Shown one piece after another: positions 1 through 6,219 of a stretch of DNA of 10,653 bases. Source of the DNA: Candidatus Aminicenantes bacterium UBA4085. Lineage in GTDB: Bacteria; Acidobacteriota; Aminicenantia; Aminicenantales; UBA4085. The DNA lies in contig DFYJ01000084.1 in NCBI GenBank assembly GCA_002383325.1, positions 34,325 through 44,977 on the forward strand. Reading direction: 5' to 3'. Numbering within the stretch: position 1 is the first letter of the stretch; the number at the start of each line of letters is the position of its first letter. Both the position numbers and the translations under genes were made by a program. The notes under the pieces were generated by a model. It was not told the DNA's origin. It saw only the letters and a list, made by a program, of their open reading frames with translations, and did no database searches.

Positions 1-1298
1 TCGAGCCACATCATCTGCAGGGCCCTGCGAAAAGCCGCCGGCCCCATCATCCGGCCCAGGGGCAGGATGCCTGCAGCGCGGCGCTCCAGGATGGCCTGCC
101 ACATCGCCTCCCGGTCGAAGCGCGCGCCCTTGGGGGTGAACAAGACCATGCCGGCGGGCGCTTCTTCGCGGATCATCCCGGTTGGCAGGATGAAGGGGAC
201 GTCCTCCTCATCCACCTGCCGCTTGTTGCCGTCGGCGGCGATGACTCCGTCGTAGGCGAAGCGGTCGCACTCGGGGGCGAAAACGGGCCGGAAGAGATAG
301 CCGCCCCGATCCTTGACGAAACGGATCCACTCCTCCTCGGTCGGCATGTCCTGGATCTTGAGGCCGTCCCAATCGCGCAGGCCGTAGGCGATCGTGCCCA
401 GGCTGTGGGTGGCCTTGCCGGTGCCCACATCCGTAACGACGCCCAGTCCGACCTTGCCCAGCCACGCGGGCAGCTGGGGCTGGAGGAGATAGTCCATGTA
501 GCCGCTGAAGGTGAACCAGTCGTTGCCCTGGATCATCCCTTGGGCGATGACTTCGAGCGGGTGGCCGGGGAAGCAGGTCACGCTATGGAGGAGCGTGCCC
601 GTTCCGAACCAGCCGCGGTGGAGGTCGAAGCGGGCCAGGACCGAGGCGGTCTCAGTCAGGAGCGATGTGAAGCGGGTCCTGGCCTCGGCGTTGTCGGAGA
701 GCACGGCGAACAAGCGGCGCCCGCCGTCGCGCAGGACGAAGGCTCTGATGGGAGCGTAATCCTTGGCGCGCGCCTGGCGGCCCGAGGGGGCCGCGGCCGG
801 AGGTGCCACAGCCGCCAGCTTGCGGCCGGCTTCTGAGCCGAGCGGAACGGAGACGAGGATCGATTCGGCGGGCCCGGCCAGAGCGCCTTCGATTGCCGCC
901 AGGCTCGGATTGTCGAGGGTCCGGACCGAATTCGCGGCATAGGCGGAGAGGAATCCTTCCTCCATGTCCAGCCCGGCCAGGCCCAGCTCCTCGGCCACAT
1001 CCCGCTTGGCCTGGGCCGCGGCGGCCTCGGGATCCGGCGTGCTCATCTGGAAGAGATTGCCGTATTGATACCGGGTCCAGGCGATGTCATGCCAGTAGTT
1101 GGTGTAGCCGCTGAACCGGCCGGGCGTGCGGATGAGAGGGGAAGCCGGGGCCGCGGCGGGGGCCGTCCGGAAGCGGTCCAGGCGCGCGCCGGAGGCGGCG
1201 TTGTCCTGGCCGAAGCCCGGCCGGGCCGCAACGGCGGTGATAGCGACAAGAGCGAGAAGCGCGGGGAAGAAGACGCGGACGGTTCGCGGAGCGCTCAT
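1..1298 (-). CDS. Secreted protein of unknown function (C-terminus beyond the left edge)
   Basis: An uninterrupted reading frame runs from an ATG at 1298 off the left edge, giving at least 432 residues. The start is supported by a GAGGAGAG ribosome site just upstream. The N-terminus is a signal peptide: a short basic start (R5, R8), a hydrophobic core at about residues 9-24, then a likely cleavage near GFGQ at 28-31. The mature protein starts with an Ala/Pro-rich stretch. It then has an aromatic segment, FSGYTNYWHDIAWTRYQYG, at about 62-80. A related FSGYMDY motif recurs at about 267-273. The later part is rich in Trp, Gly and acidic residues. I see no catalytic motif and do not recognise the family. 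It should act in the periplasm or outside the cell. It lies downstream of the barrel gene on the same strand but has its own promoter candidate. That it is a real gene is fairly certain; its function is unknown. Confidence 0.8.
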   Translation of the reverse strand, partial: MSAPRTVRVFFPALLALVAITAVAARPGFGQDNAASGARLDRFRTAPAAAPASPLIRTPGRFSGYTNYWHDIAWTRYQYGNLFQMSTPDPEAAAAQAKRDVAEELGLAGLDMEEGFLSAYAANSVRTLDNPSLAAIEGALAGPAESILVSVPLGSEAGRKLAAVAPPAAAPSGRQARAKDYAPIRAFVLRDGGRRLFAVLSDNAEARTRFTSLLTETASVLARFDLHRGWFGTGTLLHSVTCFPGHPLEVIAQGMIQGNDWFTFSGYMDYLLQPQLPAWLGKVGLGVVTDVGTGKATHSLGTIAYGLRDWDGLKIQDMPTEEEWIRFVKDRGGYLFRPVFAPECDRFAYDGVIAADGNKRQVDEEDVPFILPTGMIREEAPAGMVLFTPKGARFDREAMWQAILERRAAGILPLGRMMGPAAFRRALQMMWL

Positions 1299-1335
1299 GG
1301 CTTTTCTCTCCTCGGGGACGATCCGGCAGACGGGT

Positions 1336-1363
1336 ATTCTATCAGATTCGAAAAGACCGTGAA
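1336..1363 (-). promoter_or_regulatory. Candidate sigma70-type promoter of the 1-1298 gene
   Basis: On the minus strand, TTCACG (1363-1358) is followed after 16 bases by TAGAAT (1341-1336), which matches the -10 consensus at five of six positions. Transcription would start about 30 bases before the ATG. The same two hexamers occur upstream of the DUF72 gene. The call rests on pattern only. Confidence 0.45.
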
Positions 1364-1382
1364 GGGAGCCTCGCGCCCGGTC
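1351..1382 (-). terminator. Possible weak terminator after the barrel gene
   Basis: About 20 bases past the barrel stop codon the minus strand reads GACCG, a 18-base loop with a small inner G/C pairing, CGGTC, then TTTT. The stem is only five base pairs and the T run is short. It also overlaps the -35 box of the next gene, so termination and re-initiation would be packed into about 45 bases. Confidence 0.3.
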
Positions 1383-1401
1383 CCACCGCCCGGCCGGAAT
1401 C

Positions 1402-2274
1402 TCAGAACCGGAAGATGATCCCGCCCAGCGCCGTCCCGCCGCTGAAATCGATCTTGGCTTCGCGGACGTTCTTGGTCGAGGCGCTCTCGACCGGGGCCGT
1501 ATCCGAACAGCCGATGATCGAATAGAACTGGGAGATAAAGCCCTGGGTTTCGAAGTAGTAAAGGGTGCCTTTCTCCCGGCTGGAGCCTGAATTGGACGAG
1601 TACACGTTCTCTCCCTCGAACCCGCCGAGCTTGGCGTAGCGGCCCTGGGCTTCGATGAAGAGGCTGACGTTGCGGGCCAGATCGAACTCGAATCCCAGGC
1701 CGCCGTGGAAGCCGAGGGCCTGCGACTCGGCGCTGGCGGAGTAATCGATGAACTCCGTCCCGATCGTTTGTTCCAAGCGCACCTGGTTTGACATCTTGGC
1801 CAGGTAGTAGCCAACGCCCAGGTGCAGGGTCATCCGAGCTCCCGGGCCGAAGGGAGCGCAGAAGTAAAGGCTGGCTTTGAGGGGGATGGCGCTGGCCTTG
1901 GCCTGGAAGGCCACCGAGATCGGATTCCCGACGAGATCGGAGACAGCCGTCGAGCCCTTGGACATTCCGATCGATTCCGCGCCCAAGCCGAGGCCGACGT
2001 TGGGGCTGAGCATGAAGATGATATCGCCCCCGTATTGAAGCCCGTAGTGGGCCGCTTCGAAGGAGCCCGTGCGCGAGGCACCCAGGAGGTCGAACAAATC
2101 CAGCCACATCTTGCCGAGCCCTTCGGTTCCGGAGTTCAGATCCCCTCCCAGGAGATAGCCGTACCCGCCATAGAGCTTGATCTTCACCTCGAAAGCCCCG
2201 GCCGGAGCCGGCATGAGGAGAGCCGCCGCCAGAACCGCCATGAGAATCCAACCGGTCCAGCTCGTTTTTTTCAT
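1402..2274 (-). CDS. Outer-membrane beta-barrel protein
   Basis: This encodes 290 residues. The start at 2274 follows a strong AAGGAGG site six bases away. A clear signal peptide is present: MKKTSW, a hydrophobic core at about 8-20, and a PAPAGA cleavage site near residue 27. The mature chain alternates short polar turns with strands of alternating hydrophobic residues. Examples are EVKIKLYGGYGYLLGG at the front, ISVAFQAKASAIPLKASLYF in the middle and AKIDFSGGTALGGIIFRF at the end. The last residue is Phe preceded by alternating hydrophobics, the usual C-terminal signal for assembly by the BAM complex. Length and style fit the small OMP beta-barrel superfamily (OmpA/OmpW-like size, perhaps 8-10 strands). 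No ligand or enzymatic role can be read. The gene is monocistronic or leads weakly into the downstream secreted-protein gene. Confidence 0.8.
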   Translation of the reverse strand: MKKTSWTGWILMAVLAAALLMPAPAGAFEVKIKLYGGYGYLLGGDLNSGTEGLGKMWLDLFDLLGASRTGSFEAAHYGLQYGGDIIFMLSPNVGLGLGAESIGMSKGSTAVSDLVGNPISVAFQAKASAIPLKASLYFCAPFGPGARMTLHLGVGYYLAKMSNQVRLEQTIGTEFIDYSASAESQALGFHGGLGFEFDLARNVSLFIEAQGRYAKLGGFEGENVYSSNSGSSREKGTLYYFETQGFISQFYSIIGCSDTAPVESASTKNVREAKIDFSGGTALGGIIFRF

Positions 2275-2292
2275 GAATCCCTCCTTGATGGA

Positions 2293-2320
2293 AATATAAG
2301 CCCCGCGTCCGAGAAGTCAA
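2293..2320 (-). promoter_or_regulatory. Candidate promoter of the barrel gene
   Basis: On the minus strand, TTGACT (2320-2315) is followed after 16 bases by TATATT (2298-2293). Each matches consensus at five of six positions. The predicted start site leaves a very short leader, beginning about at the ribosome site. The region is AT-rich compared with its surroundings. Confidence 0.55.
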
Positions 2321-2333
2321 TTTTAACCCGCCC

Positions 2334-2362
2334 TTCACGCCGCCCGGGGCTTGAAATAGAAT
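2334..2362 (+). promoter_or_regulatory. Candidate promoter of the DUF72 gene
   Basis: TTCACG (2334-2339) is followed after 17 bases by TAGAAT (2357-2362). It faces away from the barrel-gene promoter, with only 13 bases between the two -35 boxes, so the two genes could share a regulator. The leader would be about 50 bases. Confidence 0.45.
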
Positions 2363-2420
2363 GGCTCATGAGAATCTGCGCCCCGCCGAACGTCTGTTCT
2401 AAGTGAGGAGGGGAAATGCC

Positions 2421-3386
2421 ATGCCCGCCGAACTACTCGACTTGACCATTCCCAAGCGGCTCCAACCCCGGCTGAAGGTCGGGACCTGTTCCTGGAAGTA
2501 CGATTCCTGGAAGGGTCTGATCTACGAGGAGGGGAAAGCTTACAAGGCCCAGGACTACCTGGCCGACTACGCCCGGCGCCTCGGCTCGGTCGAGATCGAC
2601 CAGTGGTTCTGGAGCCTGTTTCCGGCCGGCATCCGTCTGCCCGAGCCGCGCGACGTCCGCCGCTACGCGGAAGCCGTCCCCGACGACTTCGTCTTCACCG
2701 TCAAGGCCCCCAACGCCCTGACCCTGACCCACTTCTACGCCAAGCTGGACGGACCGGACAAGCCCTTCGCCGGGAAGCCCAATGCCTCGTTCCTGAAGGT
2801 CGACCTGCTGGAGCGGTTCCTCGACCGTCTGGCCCCCTTCGGCGGCAAGCTGGGGCCGATCATGTTCCAGTTCGAGTATCTGAACAAGCAGAAGATGGCC
2901 GGCCGGGAGGCCTTCCTGGAGGCCTTCGGGTCCTTTCTGGACAAAGCTCCCAAGGGCTTCTCCTACGCCCTCGAGACGCGCAATCCCAACTACATCGGGC
3001 CGGAGCTGTTCGACTTCCTCCAGTCCCGCTCCGTCGGCTTTGTTTACCTGGAGGGCTATTACATGCCTCCGATCGGCTCGATCTTCGAAGACTGCCGACC
3101 GAAGCCGGCGCCGTTCAGCGTCATCCGCCTGCACGGCGGGGATAGGGGGGAGATCGAGAAGGCGACCGGTGAAGTCTGGAACAAGATCGTTGCGCCCAAG
3201 CCCGAGGGCCTGAAGGCCGCCGCGGCCATCACCGCCGAGAACATTCGGGCCAAGATCACGACTTACCTCAACGTCAACAACCACTTCGAGGGCAGCGCGC
3301 CGCTGACCATCGGGCGCTTCCTGGAGGGGCTGGCGGCGGCCCTGCCCTCAAGGGCCAAGGCGCCGGCGCCGCGCACCGCGGAATAG
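2421..3386 (+). CDS. DUF72 (YecE-like) TIM-barrel-type protein
   Basis: The product has 321 residues. The ATG at 2421 was chosen because AGGAGG lies nine bases upstream (2406-2411). An in-frame GTG at 2403 sits before that site and would leave it unused. The family signature runs in order: VGTCSWKYDSWKGLIY near residue 21, SVEIDQWFWSLF near 54, FVFTVKAPNALTLTH near 90, LGPIMFQF near 143, ALETRNPNYIG near 182, and NNHFEGSAPLTIGRFLEG near the C-terminus. These match the DUF72 pattern of a TIM-barrel fold related to sugar isomerases and endonuclease IV. The family has no firmly assigned reaction. The protein is somewhat longer than many members and ends in a loose Ala/Pro-rich tail. There is no signal peptide, so it is cytoplasmic. 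Its last 39 bases overlap the convergent carotenoid-family gene. Confidence 0.88.
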   Translation: MPAELLDLTIPKRLQPRLKVGTCSWKYDSWKGLIYEEGKAYKAQDYLADYARRLGSVEIDQWFWSLFPAGIRLPEPRDVRRYAEAVPDDFVFTVKAPNALTLTHFYAKLDGPDKPFAGKPNASFLKVDLLERFLDRLAPFGGKLGPIMFQFEYLNKQKMAGREAFLEAFGSFLDKAPKGFSYALETRNPNYIGPELFDFLQSRSVGFVYLEGYYMPPIGSIFEDCRPKPAPFSVIRLHGGDRGEIEKATGEVWNKIVAPKPEGLKAAAAITAENIRAKITTYLNVNNHFEGSAPLTIGRFLEGLAAALPSRAKAPAPRTAE

Positions 3387-4259
3387 GATCGCGGCCAGGA
3401 CCACGAGCGAGCCCAGGGTGACCGCCCCGGCGGTGGGGAAGCCGCAGGAGAAGTTCATGACCGCGCCGCCCAAGAGAGCCCATCCGAACCCGATGACCGG
3501 CAGGGATCGGACAAAGCGGCTCTCCGTCCGATAGCGGATGGCGGGAGCTCGGAAGAGATCAGCCAGCAGCGGGGCGGCCAGGCCGACCGCGAACCAGATG
3601 AGGAAGTTGTAGAGCGGGACTCCATCGAGACGCGGGCCGCGGTGGGCGTCGGCCCAGCTCCATAGCCCTATCCGTCGGGAGAGCTGCCACTCCATGGCCA
3701 GGGCGAAAGAAAGCATGATCCAGGCCGAAGCCAGGCAGCGGGCCGCCCGGGACTCCTTGCGGCCCCGGTCGAACGCGAACAGGAACTCGGAGATGGACTC
3801 GGCCAGCCAGCAAAGCAGCATCCAGATCGTGGGGATGAGGACGGGGACAGGGCCGAGACGGAAAGCGCTGAGGGCGGTGTCCTCGTAGAGATAGAGCCCG
3901 CTCCGGATCCCGACGGCCTCCATCGTCCCGGCGGCGAACCAGAGGAAGGCGGAATAGGGGACGAGCCGGAGGAGCGGCCGCCCCTCGACGCGACGGGTGT
4001 AGCCGAGATGGGAGAGGAAGAGAACGGCCACGGGCATCGAGAGGAGGAAGGGCGAGGAACGGGGATCGATGCCTTCCAGGCCGAAAACGGCTCCGGACAG
4101 GACCAGGACGGCGGCCGTCGACAGGCCGTAGAACAGGGCGGGGCGGCTCTGCACGCCGTGAGCATACCCGAGCCCGAAAGGCCGGGTCAAGCCTTCTCCC
4201 GGGGCCCGCCGGGCCCCGTCTGCCTTGACTTGAGGCGGAGGGGCGTGTAAAAAGAGCAT
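3348..4259 (-). CDS. Carotenoid-synthesis family (CruF/DUF422) integral membrane protein
   Basis: This is a polytopic membrane protein, 303 residues from the ATG at 4259. Seven or eight hydrophobic helices lie at about 41-60, 70-87, 97-117, 135-158, 174-193, 214-236, 250-270 and 278-293. Family-like motifs are GLYLYEDT at 121-128, GPVPVLIPTIWML at 136-148, MEWQ at 189-192, and GLWSWAD followed by LDGVPLYNFLIWF at 198-223. This matches the carotenoid biosynthesis family containing CruF, the bisanhydrobacterioruberin / 1',2' hydratase group. No other carotenoid gene is nearby, so the substrate is unknown. The N-terminus is uncertain. The first 35 residues are Arg/Pro/Gly-rich and overlap a promoter-like element, and the ribosome site is weak. 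A TTG at 4190 (280 aa, GGAG upstream) or a GTG at 4154 (268 aa) may be the real start. Confidence 0.75.
   Translation of the reverse strand: MLFLHAPPPQVKADGARRAPGEGLTRPFGLGYAHGVQSRPALFYGLSTAAVLVLSGAVFGLEGIDPRSSPFLLSMPVAVLFLSHLGYTRRVEGRPLLRLVPYSAFLWFAAGTMEAVGIRSGLYLYEDTALSAFRLGPVPVLIPTIWMLLCWLAESISEFLFAFDRGRKESRAARCLASAWIMLSFALAMEWQLSRRIGLWSWADAHRGPRLDGVPLYNFLIWFAVGLAAPLLADLFRAPAIRYRTESRFVRSLPVIGFGWALLGGAVMNFSCGFPTAGAVTLGSLVVLAAILFRGARRRRLGP
4161..4190 (-). promoter_or_regulatory. Candidate promoter of the carotenoid-family gene
   Basis: On the minus strand, TTGACC (4190-4185) is followed after 18 bases by TATGCT (4166-4161). If it is used, transcription starts at about the GTG codon at 4154-4152, implying a leaderless mRNA and excluding the upstream ATG and TTG starts. 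It is a hypothesis based on pattern. Confidence 0.35.
4200..4218. promoter_or_regulatory. Perfect 8-bp inverted repeat between two divergent promoters
   Basis: CGGGGCCC and GGGCCCCG flank a three-base centre (GCC). The palindrome sits almost midway between the -35 box of the minus-strand promoter (4185-4190) and that of the gatE promoter (4225-4230). It could be an operator for both, or a chance all-GC palindrome. On RNA it would be a very stable hairpin, but no T run follows on either strand. Confidence 0.4.
4225..4253 (+). promoter_or_regulatory. Candidate promoter of the gatE-gatD operon
   Basis: TTGACT (4225-4230) is followed after exactly 17 bases by TAAAAA (4248-4253). Five and four of six positions fit the sigma70 consensus. 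Transcription would start near 4260, leaving a leader of about 22 bases that contains the AAGGA ribosome site. Confidence 0.5.
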
Positions 4260-4281
4260 TCGCCTTCAAGGACGAGCATCC

Positions 4282-6219
4282 ATGTCTTATGACTTCGTTT
4301 TCAAGCCTTTCGCCGACATGACGCCCGCGGATTACGCCGCGGTGGGCTTCAAGTCCGGGCTCGAGATCCACCAGCAGCTGTTGACCGAAAAGAAGCTCTT
4401 CTGCCGCTGCCCAGCCGGCCGCTACAGCCACGTCTACCACGCCGAGATCCTCCGCCACATGCGTCCGACGCTGTCGGAGCTGGGGGAGTACGACGGCACG
4501 GCCCTGATGGAGTTCAAGACCAAGAAGGAGATCATCTACCGGATCAACCGGGAGACCGTCTGCACGTACGAGATGGACGACACGCCGCCGTTCATGATCG
4601 ACGAACAGGCTCTGGACATCGCCTTGAGCATCGCCATGCTCTACGAGTGCGTCATGGTCGACGAGCTCCATATCGCCCGCAAGCAGTACCTGGACGGGAG
4701 CATCCCGACCGGCTTCCAGCGGACGACGATCGTGGGCGTGGACGGCCATATCCCCTACAAGGACCGCACCATTGGCATCATCCAGCTGGGCCTGGAGGAG
4801 GACGCCTGCCGCGAGGTCAGCGACGTCGGGCACCGCCGGACCTACCTGACGGACCGGCTGGGCATGCCGCTCATCGAAACGGTCACCGCGCCGGACATGC
4901 GCACGCCGCAGGAGACGGCCGAAGTAGGCCAGATTCTGCGCCGCATCGTCCGTAGCACCGGCCGCGTTCGGACGGGCATCGGAGCCGGCCGCGAGGACGT
5001 CAACGTCAGCGTCACGGGCGGCACCCGGGTCGAGATCAAGGGCGTGCCCCGCATCCCGCGCATCCCTCTGTTGACCTACAACGAGGCTATGCGCCAATGG
5101 AACCTGCTCCGCCTGCGGGAGGAATTGGTCCGCCGGGGGATCAAGCCGGATTCCTTCCAGGCTTCCTCCGACGACATCGCCAAGGTGGTCCGCCGGAGCA
5201 ATTTCCAGCCCCTGCAGGCGGCCCTGGCGGCCGGAATGACTGCGCGGGGTGTCGTCCTGCGCGGCTTCCGAGGCCTGCTCAACTGGCCGACCCAGACGGA
5301 CACCTACTTCCACCAGGAGATCTCCGACCGCGTCCGGGTCGTCGCCTGCCTGACCCTGCTGCCCAATATCGTCCATTCCGACAGTCTGGGCCAGGGCTTG
5401 GCGGGCGGCGAGTGGCCGGCCGTCAAGAAGGCGTTGGGAGCCGGGGAGAGCGACGCGGTCGTGGTCGTCTGGGGCCCCGAGGAAGACGCCAAGCTGGCCG
5501 CCCAGGAGATCATTCTGCGGGCCAAGGAGGCGGCGATCGGCGTCCCCTCCGAGACGCGGCAGGCGCTGAGCGACGGCACGAACGGCTTCGAGCGCATCCT
5601 GCCCGGCCCTGACCGCATGTACCCGGACACGGACCTGCCGCCCAAGCAGATCGCCGCCGACCGGCTGGCCTGGCTGCAGGCCCGCTTGCCGGCTTCGATC
5701 CTGGCCCGCGAGGCCTGGTACCGCGAGATCGGCGTCCCCAAGGATCTCATCGAGCATCTGTCCATGTCGCCGTTCGCGGATCTCTTCGAGAAAGCCGTGC
5801 GCGAGCGGGGCCTCGACCCCAAGCTGGCCGCGGTCATCCTCGTCCATCAGCCCAAGCGCTGGAAGCGGAAAGGGATCAAGCTCGAATCCGGGACGGCCGA
5901 CGCGGCCATGGTCCTGGACCAGGTCTTCGAGGCGCTCCAGGGCCGGCGGCTCTACCGGGAGGGCGTCGGGGAGGTCCTGGATGCCGCCCTGACTTCGGGC
6001 CGGCCCGTGGAGGTTCTCCTGCCCGCCTCGGGACCGGGAGAGACTCCCGGCCCGGACCAGGCCCGCATCGCCGGCTCGCTGACCGGGCCGCGCTGGCAGG
6101 ATGCCGGGCGGCGCGAGAGACGGGCCATGGGTCTGCTCATGGAGGTCTGGCGCGGACGCCTGGATGGAGCGGCCGCGGCCTGCGGCATGCGGGAAGCCCT
6201 GCGGAAGGTGACGCCATGA
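4282..6219 (+). CDS. gatE: Glu-tRNA(Gln) amidotransferase subunit E
   Basis: GatE binds misacylated Glu-tRNA(Gln), phosphorylates the tRNA-bound glutamate with ATP and transfers ammonia from GatD to make Gln-tRNA(Gln) in the cytoplasm. The 645 residues match full-length archaeal GatE. The GatB/E signature GLEIHQQL is at 26-33, KLFCRCP at 38-44 and CTYEMDDTPPF at 94-104. LDGSIPTGFQRT (137-148) and IGIIQLGLEEDACREVSD (164-181) follow, then GREDVNVSVTGG at 236-247 with VEIKGV at 250-255. The GAD insertion typical of GatE, and absent from GatB, occupies about 300-425. It is followed by NGFERILPGPDRMYPDTDLPP at 434-454 and by a helical YqeY-like tail. The ATG at 4282 has AAGGA nine bases upstream. 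The stop overlaps the gatD start. GatDE is regarded as archaeal, so its presence here is unusual. Confidence 0.95.
   Translation: MSYDFVFKPFADMTPADYAAVGFKSGLEIHQQLLTEKKLFCRCPAGRYSHVYHAEILRHMRPTLSELGEYDGTALMEFKTKKEIIYRINRETVCTYEMDDTPPFMIDEQALDIALSIAMLYECVMVDELHIARKQYLDGSIPTGFQRTTIVGVDGHIPYKDRTIGIIQLGLEEDACREVSDVGHRRTYLTDRLGMPLIETVTAPDMRTPQETAEVGQILRRIVRSTGRVRTGIGAGREDVNVSVTGGTRVEIKGVPRIPRIPLLTYNEAMRQWNLLRLREELVRRGIKPDSFQASSDDIAKVVRRSNFQPLQAALAAGMTARGVVLRGFRGLLNWPTQTDTYFHQEISDRVRVVACLTLLPNIVHSDSLGQGLAGGEWPAVKKALGAGESDAVVVVWGPEEDAKLAAQEIILRAKEAAIGVPSETRQALSDGTNGFERILPGPDRMYPDTDLPPKQIAADRLAWLQARLPASILAREAWYREIGVPKDLIEHLSMSPFADLFEKAVRERGLDPKLAAVILVHQPKRWKRKGIKLESGTADAAMVLDQVFEALQGRRLYREGVGEVLDAALTSGRPVEVLLPASGPGETPGPDQARIAGSLTGPRWQDAGRRERRAMGLLMEVWRGRLDGAAAACGMREALRKVTP

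Noticed and set aside
1295..2338. A 347-codon minus-strand frame over the barrel gene
   Set aside because: It is out of frame with the signal peptide and beta-strand pattern of the 1402-2274 gene, and its Arg/Gly/Pro-rich translation has no domain character.
3559..5847. A 762-codon open frame on the minus strand across gatE and the carotenoid-family gene
   Set aside because: It lies antisense to conserved gatE codons, has a low-complexity Asp/Gly/Arg/Leu-rich composition typical of GC-rich shadow frames, and matches no family.
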